Source: Bacillota bacterium (GTDB taxonomy: Bacteria; Bacillota; Clostridia; Lachnospirales; Lachnospiraceae). From it: DNA of 64,000 bases. The position numbers and the translations under genes were made by a program. The stretch covers positions 310,001 to 374,000 of the forward strand of contig JAEZZQ010000015.1 in assembly GCA_023442465.1 (NCBI GenBank), written 5' to 3'. Below are positions 59,848-64,000 of this stretch, piece after piece. Each line of letters begins with the position of its first letter. Position 1 is the first letter of the stretch. The notes under the pieces were generated by a model. The model searched no databases, had not been told where the DNA came from, and saw only the letters and a program-made list of their open reading frames with translations.

Positions 59848-60732
59848 TTATCCTCGCGGATGCGCCTTCGCATATACCTCTCTGATGCGATTATGATTCA
59901 TATTCGCATATATTTGAGTCGTAGAAATATCAGAATGCCCAAGCATCTCCTGAACGCTTCTTAAATCAGCTCCGTTCTCTACCAGATGTGCCGCAAAGGA
60001 ATGCCGCAGCGTATGGGGCGTAATATCCGCCGTGATTCCTGCTTTCTTCGCATAATATTTTATCAGCTTCCAAAACCCCTGCCTGCTCATCGGCTGACCG
60101 GAGCAATTGGCAAAGAGAATATCCGAATCTGAACCATGGACCATCGTCTCCCTCGCATTCTCCAGATAGCGGAGCAAAGCGCTTCTCGCCTCTGTTCCAA
60201 AGGGAATGACCCTTTCCTTATTCGAATCCTTGCACATGATAAATCCCATTTGCAAATTTACATCCTGAGCCTTCAGCGAAATTAATTCCGTAACCCGTAT
60301 CCCTGTAGCATAAAGAAGCTCCAGCATCGCCTTATCCCTGATTTCCTTCGGAGAACTTCCCCCCGGCTGTTCCAAAAGGCGTACTACCTCTTCCGTGGTA
60401 AGAATCTCCGGCAGTTTCTTCTCTATCTTCGGAGCCTTCAAAGCCTCGGCTATATCCTCCATCACAATTCCTTCTTTGTACATGAAATGATAAAAGGCTT
60501 TTATCGACGCGATATTCCTCGAAACGGTAGCTGCCTTAAAGTTATTTTTCTCCAAATACAAAACATAAGAATTTAAATTTGTAACAGTAAGCTTCCGTAC
60601 ATCCACAACACCCTGCTCTTCCATAAAACGCTTTACTTTCGTCAAATCCCTCTTATAAGACATCTCGGTATTCTCCGAAGTTTTTTTTACGTTATGTAAA
60701 TACGAAATGAATGATGCAATTTCTTTTTCCAT
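59848..60732 (-). CDS. xerD: Site-specific tyrosine recombinase XerD
   Basis: Resolves chromosome dimers at dif with XerC. The 294-residue protein has the N-terminal SAM-like DNA-binding domain and the C-terminal catalytic domain with R146 (ATGIRVTEL), H240 and R243 (HTLRHSF), H266 and the nucleophile Y275 (GHSDISTTQIYANM). GGAAGGG precedes the start. It follows spoIIM by 191 bp and has its own promoter. The order nudF-spoIIM-xerD recalls the Bacillus nudF-spoIIM-fur-ripX region, supporting a vertical, conserved locus. Confidence 0.95.
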   Translation of the reverse strand: MEKEIASFISYLHNVKKTSENTEMSYKRDLTKVKRFMEEQGVVDVRKLTVTNLNSYVLYLEKNNFKAATVSRNIASIKAFYHFMYKEGIVMEDIAEALKAPKIEKKLPEILTTEEVVRLLEQPGGSSPKEIRDKAMLELLYATGIRVTELISLKAQDVNLQMGFIMCKDSNKERVIPFGTEARSALLRYLENARETMVHGSDSDILFANCSGQPMSRQGFWKLIKYYAKKAGITADITPHTLRHSFAAHLVENGADLRSVQEMLGHSDISTTQIYANMNHNRIREVYAKAHPRG

Positions 60733-60790
60733 CTAATATATAACCCTTCCCCATGCCATTTTATGTCAATCCCCGAGCTGTATAAAGTTC

Positions 60791-60819
60791 ATTATAATAA
60801 GAATATGAGAGAAAAGCAA
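60791..60819 (-). promoter_or_regulatory. Sigma-A promoter of xerD
   Basis: On the minus strand TTGCTT (60814-60819) and a perfect TATAAT (60791-60796) are 17 bp apart, about 58 bp before the xerD start codon. A small GGCGT/ACGCC stem lies just upstream at 60831-60844. Confidence 0.65.
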
Positions 60820-60923
60820 ATGGAATTTTCGGCGTTTTTACGCCCTTTTCGATAGGTTTTTGTACAAAGCACAACATATCGGCAAGTACATTTTTATGTC
60901 ATACCACATGTAGAAAATTTGAT

Positions 60924-61598
60924 CTAAAATATTTTTAGAAAACGTGAAATCAGAATTGGATTAACATAACTTTCTACCATGCTTCCGATTATGACAACCA
61001 TTACGATAATAAAAAGCTGTACTATTTTTTTCATATAGTACTGTCTTTTCATTCCGTATCCATCCTCATATACCTTATGAGGATAATAGAGGCCCGTACA
61101 TATCTGATAGCACCAGTTCATGAGCATGATATAGGCCGGAACGAGCAGAAGGTACTGAGGCAGAACTCCTGCCAGTATGAGAAAGATTCCCCTAAGCCCA
61201 TAACGCATAGCTGCCACAGATAAAAATACTCCCGCCATCATCCCCATCCATGCCGCATACATTGAAATTGTCACCGTACCTACATAAGTGGTCGCAAGCA
61301 GACAGAGCACGATGAGGGTTCCCATCCTTTCCTTCAATATGTAGGCGAGAAAGGAGTTGCCGTTAATATCCAGATATTTCAGCCGGTTTAAGGACGCAGC
61401 ACTCAGTAAATCCATCTCTCCGAAAAAAGTATTCTTCCAAATATTGATTACCAATATACCTATCAAAAAACCGCCTAAAAATAAATACAGCCAGCTAATA
61501 TGCCGGCTGTTTGTACCATTTCTTTTATACATCCGCTGTGCAGCACCGCCATATACGAGTTTATACAATATATGTTCCATGCCTCCCATGAATGACAT
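60924..61598 (-). CDS. spoIIM: Stage II sporulation protein M-like membrane protein
   Basis: SpoIIM takes part in the DMP complex that dissolves septal peptidoglycan during engulfment. The 224-residue protein has six hydrophobic segments and family-like sequence (YLFLGGFLIGILVINIWKN, WMGMMAGVFLS, GVLPQYLLLVPAYIMLMNW). The starting ATG has no clear ribosome site; translation may be coupled to nudF, whose stop codon is 6 bp upstream. Its presence indicates endospore formation or a close relative of spore formers. Position next to nudF and xerD supports the identification. Confidence 0.88.
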   Translation of the reverse strand: MSFMGGMEHILYKLVYGGAAQRMYKRNGTNSRHISWLYLFLGGFLIGILVINIWKNTFFGEMDLLSAASLNRLKYLDINGNSFLAYILKERMGTLIVLCLLATTYVGTVTISMYAAWMGMMAGVFLSVAAMRYGLRGIFLILAGVLPQYLLLVPAYIMLMNWCYQICTGLYYPHKVYEDGYGMKRQYYMKKIVQLFIIVMVVIIGSMVESYVNPILISRFLKIF

Positions 61599-61604
61599 TC
61601 ATTA

Positions 61605-62147
61605 CTATTTATTACAATATTTATCTTTATAGGTCATAATAGCTGAAATCGTCTTCGCATCTTCTATCCTGCCGCTGTAAATCATCCGGCATAACTCGTC
61701 GACTTCATAGGCCTCCACATTGATGAATTCATCTTCGTCCAGATTCTGCTCGCTCTTTATCAAATGCTTCGCCACATAAATATCGATTTTTTCATTGCAG
61801 AAAGCAACTGTCGTGCGAATCGTAATAAGCAGCTCCAAATCTTCCGACCGGAAGCCCGTCTCCTCTTCCAGCTCCCTTGCTGCCGCTTCTTTTGTCGGTT
61901 CCTCAGGGGTATTCAAGCCCCCCGCAGGAATTTCGACAGTATAGCGGTCCAAAGCATTCCTATATTGCCGCACCATTAACAGCCTGCCGTCATCCCTTAC
62001 CGGAATGACAGCCGCTGCTCCTTTATGCCCGATAAAATCCCATTTTACCACGTTTCCATTGGGAACCTGAATGGTATCCTTATAAAAATCAACAATAGCA
62101 CCGTGATATACAAGCTCTCTGTCCAGCCGCTTAAACTCGTTAGCCAT
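61605..62147 (-). CDS. nudF: NUDIX hydrolase, ADP-ribose pyrophosphatase type
   Basis: Hydrolyses ADP-ribose and similar nucleoside diphosphate derivatives. The 180-residue protein has the NUDIX box (GGLNTPEEPTKEAAARELEEETGF), preceded by VRQYRNALDRYTVEIPAGG, the ADP-ribose pyrophosphatase signature. Start preceded by GAGGTAGGG. It lies 18 bp downstream of the aminotransferase gene and 6 bp upstream of spoIIM, so these genes are probably one transcript. Confidence 0.92.
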   Translation of the reverse strand: MANEFKRLDRELVYHGAIVDFYKDTIQVPNGNVVKWDFIGHKGAAAVIPVRDDGRLLMVRQYRNALDRYTVEIPAGGLNTPEEPTKEAAARELEEETGFRSEDLELLITIRTTVAFCNEKIDIYVAKHLIKSEQNLDEDEFINVEAYEVDELCRMIYSGRIEDAKTISAIMTYKDKYCNK

Positions 62148-62165
62148 ATCCGCCCTACCTCGTTC

Positions 62166-63476
62166 TCAGACAGCGCATTTCTCTGCCTGAACGGAATCTA
62201 ACAATTTTTCTGCGCTGACAAGCTTTACACATAATACAAATAAGTCGGCCGCTTCACACAGCTCTTCCAAAGTAGGGAAAGTAGGCGCAATACGTATGTT
62301 GCTGTCTTTCGGGTCGCTGCCATAGGGGAACGCTGCTCCCGCACCGGTAAGCACCACTCCCGCTTCCTTGCATTTCGCCACGATCTTCTTCGCACAGCCA
62401 TCCATAGCCTCCAGAGAAATAAAATAACCGCCCTTAGGTGTAGTCCACTGAGCGATTTCCAAACCGCCGAGCTCTCCATCCAATACCTTTAACACCGCTT
62501 CGAATTTCGGACGCATAATATCTGCATGCTTCTTCATATGAGTGGTCATACCATCTAAATTCTTAAAATATCTCACATGGCGCAGCTGATTAATTTTATC
62601 ATAACCAATGGTTTGCATGGTCATAGCCTTTCTCATATCGTCCAGGTTCGCTTTTGAGGACGCTATAGCTGCAATGCCGGCTCCCGGAAAGCTTACCTTA
62701 GAGGTAGAAGCAAATTCATATACCATGTTCGGATTGCCCGCCTTCTCGCATTCACTTATAATGTCGAGGATTTTATCCTGAGCGCCGTCATATAAATGAT
62801 GAATTGCATAAGCATTATCCCAGAAAATCCTGAAATCCTCCGCAGCAGGCTTAAGCGCCGCAAATCTCCTCACTGTTTCGTCTGAATAAGAATAACCCTG
62901 AGGATTGGAATATTTCGGTACACACCAGATTCCTTTAATTGAAGCGTCTTCACTTACCAATTTCTCCACCGTATCCATATCCGGTCCCTGAGGAGTCATC
63001 GGTACGATAATCATCTCTATTTCAAAGTGTTCAGTCACCGAAAAATGTCTGTCATATCCCGGCGCCGGACATAAAAATTTTACTTTATCCAACTTGCACC
63101 ACGGTGTGCTTCCAAGCACTCCATGAGTCATGGAACGGGAAACTGTATCGTACATAATAGCGAGGCTGGCATTTCCGCATACGATAACATTATCTGCACT
63201 GTCCACTCCCATCATTTCAGCCATCAATTTCTTTGCTTCGGGAATGCCGTCTACAATGCCGTAATTTCTGCAATCCATTCCCGCCTCCGTATTATAATCG
63301 GAAGAGGAAGTCAGAACATCCATAATGTCCATTTCCACATCTAATTGGGAAGATGCCGGTTTTCCTCTCGACATGTCGAGCTTCAATCCTTTACCTTTTG
63401 CATCTTCGTATTCTGCTTCAAGTTTTGCGTGCAACTGCAATAATTCTTCTCTGCTTAAATCTTTGTACGACTTCAT
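62166..63476 (-). CDS. PLP-dependent aminotransferase, type Ic aspartate aminotransferase-like
   Basis: The 436-residue protein is a fold type I aminotransferase with the Ic subgroup's features. It has KGLKLDMSRGKPASSQLDVE near the N-terminus, the PLP lysine in FASTSKVSFPGAGIAAIAS, IWCVPKYSNPQGYSYS (the Asn/Tyr region) and the substrate arginine in NIRIAPTFPTLEEL near the C-terminus. It probably transaminates aspartate or a similar amino acid. The start has AGGATGGTG before it. Terminator of rny lies upstream at 63626-63662, so this gene begins a unit with nudF and spoIIM. Confidence 0.88.
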   Translation of the reverse strand: MKSYKDLSREELLQLHAKLEAEYEDAKGKGLKLDMSRGKPASSQLDVEMDIMDVLTSSSDYNTEAGMDCRNYGIVDGIPEAKKLMAEMMGVDSADNVIVCGNASLAIMYDTVSRSMTHGVLGSTPWCKLDKVKFLCPAPGYDRHFSVTEHFEIEMIIVPMTPQGPDMDTVEKLVSEDASIKGIWCVPKYSNPQGYSYSDETVRRFAALKPAAEDFRIFWDNAYAIHHLYDGAQDKILDIISECEKAGNPNMVYEFASTSKVSFPGAGIAAIASSKANLDDMRKAMTMQTIGYDKINQLRHVRYFKNLDGMTTHMKKHADIMRPKFEAVLKVLDGELGGLEIAQWTTPKGGYFISLEAMDGCAKKIVAKCKEAGVVLTGAGAAFPYGSDPKDSNIRIAPTFPTLEELCEAADLFVLCVKLVSAEKLLDSVQAEKCAV

Positions 63477-63625
63477 CTTTTCACCATCCTATTAATTATC
63501 CGAATACTATAATTCATACATATATCCACCTCATATTGTGATTGGATAATCGTATACAATCATACACATCCCGTTTATTCTACTACACGGAGTACGATAG
63601 CACAAGAACTTTTTTATAAAAAATA

Positions 63626-63662
63626 GAAAAACCGCTATAAACTTCACGTTTATAACGGTTTC
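63626..63662 (-). terminator. Intrinsic terminator of rny
   Basis: On the minus strand GAAACCGTTATAAAC and GTTTATAGCGGTTTT form a stem of about 14 bp, followed by TTTTTCTATTTTTT. It lies 25 bp after the rny stop codon. Confidence 0.88.
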
Positions 63663-63686
63663 TTATTTTAGACTTCGCCGAAAAAA

Positions 63687-64000
63687 TTACTTCGCATAGT
63701 CTATTACTCTTGACTCTCTGATTACATTGACTTTGATTTGACCCGGATATTCCAGTTCAGATTCAATCTGCTTCGAAATATCTCTCGCCAGTAATACCAT
63801 ATCTGCGTCAGTGATTTGATCAGGAACTACCATTACTCGAATCTCTCTACCCGCCTGTATAGCAAAAGATTTGTCAACACCCTTGAAATTGTTTGTAATA
63901 TCTTCTAATTGTTTCAGTCTGCTTGTATACGTCTCTAACGTTTCTCTTCTCGCGCCCGGTCTCGCTGCCGAAATAGTATCCGAAGCTTGTACCAGACATG
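63687..64000 (-). CDS. rny: Ribonuclease Y, C-terminal part (5' end outside window)
   Basis: The minus-strand frame ending at TAA 63687-63689 gives 104 complete codons to the window edge. They include SDTISAARPGARRETLE, the conserved segment after the HD domain, then KQLEDITNNFKGVDKSFAIQ, AGREIRVMVVPDQITDADM and LLARDISKQIESELEYPGQI and the C-terminal VNVIRESRVIDYAK. This is the end of the membrane-anchored 5'-end-sensing endoribonuclease that starts mRNA decay in Firmicutes. Only the C-terminal domain is visible; the KH and HD catalytic parts lie beyond the window. A strong terminator follows. Confidence 0.95.
   Translation of the reverse strand, partial: CLVQASDTISAARPGARRETLETYTSRLKQLEDITNNFKGVDKSFAIQAGREIRVMVVPDQITDADMVLLARDISKQIESELEYPGQIKVNVIRESRVIDYAK

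Noticed and set aside
1..64000. CRISPR arrays, tRNA or rRNA genes, insertion sequences, prophage genes
   Set aside because: I saw no regularly spaced repeats other than the 7-bp array, no tRNA-like cloverleaf sequences and no transposase or phage proteins; xerD is the housekeeping recombinase at its conserved locus.

Overview
The window looks like a chromosome segment of a spore-forming, anaerobic member of the Clostridia, most probably Lachnospiraceae. The evidence is the moderate GC content, strong AGGAGG-type ribosome sites, sporulation-linked genes (SpoIIM, a SpoVB-like flippase, a CotH kinase), the nifS-nifU-mnmA cluster, the gap-pgk-tpi operon and the GGGtGRT/NifU-like gene pair. There are no rRNA, tRNA, CRISPR, prophage or insertion-sequence features. 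Two genes are cut by the window edges: ilvB on the left and rny on the right.

Layout. 1-4.1 kb: acetolactate synthase and a short B12-dependent methionine synthase (minus strand). 4.4-8.4 kb: a lipoprotein, then a four-gene minus-strand unit (unknown protein, MerR-type regulator, fused Memo/AMMECR1 protein, AmrS radical SAM enzyme) with a tandem 7-bp repeat in front of it. 8.5-17.2 kb: a lactose/galactoside locus, with a split LacL/LacM beta-galactosidase, a CUT1 ABC importer and a membrane-anchored AraC-type regulator. 17.2-22.1 kb: an AT-rich accessory stretch (membrane protein, cysteine-cluster/pentapeptide protein, TetR plus acyltransferase, AraC/GyrI-like regulator) that also holds two gene relics. 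22.4-31.5 kb: GGGtGRT protein and its NifU-like partner, a hexapeptide-repeat protein, topoisomerase III, a GGDEF/EAL protein, asd and argH.

31.7-37.2 kb (plus strand): a NitT/TauT-type ABC pair, then a heterodimeric multidrug-type ABC exporter. The exporter is preceded by its own promoter, a 29-codon leader ORF and two successive intrinsic terminators, an arrangement that strongly suggests ribosome-mediated attenuation as for Bacillus bmrB-bmrCD. 37.4-41.2 kb: acyl-CoA synthetase, sodium:solute symporter and thioesterase, a likely acid uptake and activation cassette. 41.3-49.6 kb: thiamine pyrophosphokinase, a TPR protein, a YgjP-like peptidase, a DEAD-box helicase whose leader contains a terminator, and a CotH / VTC-domain / DUF4956 operon. 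50-53.2 kb: tpiA, pgk and gap. 53.5-57 kb: PHP-type phosphatase, mnmA, nifU and nifS. 57.2-64 kb: SpoVB-like flippase, DAHP synthase, xerD, spoIIM, nudF, an aminotransferase and rny.

The most interesting points are cis-regulatory: the leader-peptide/tandem-terminator element before the exporter, the terminator between promoter and start codon of the DEAD-box gene, the heptanucleotide repeat before the AmmeMemoRadiSam unit, and the hairpins that split expression inside the lactose and glycolytic operons. Two conserved but functionally open gene sets are present: AmmeMemoRadiSam and GGGtGRT/NifU-like. All functional calls rest on reading the sequence; no database search was run.
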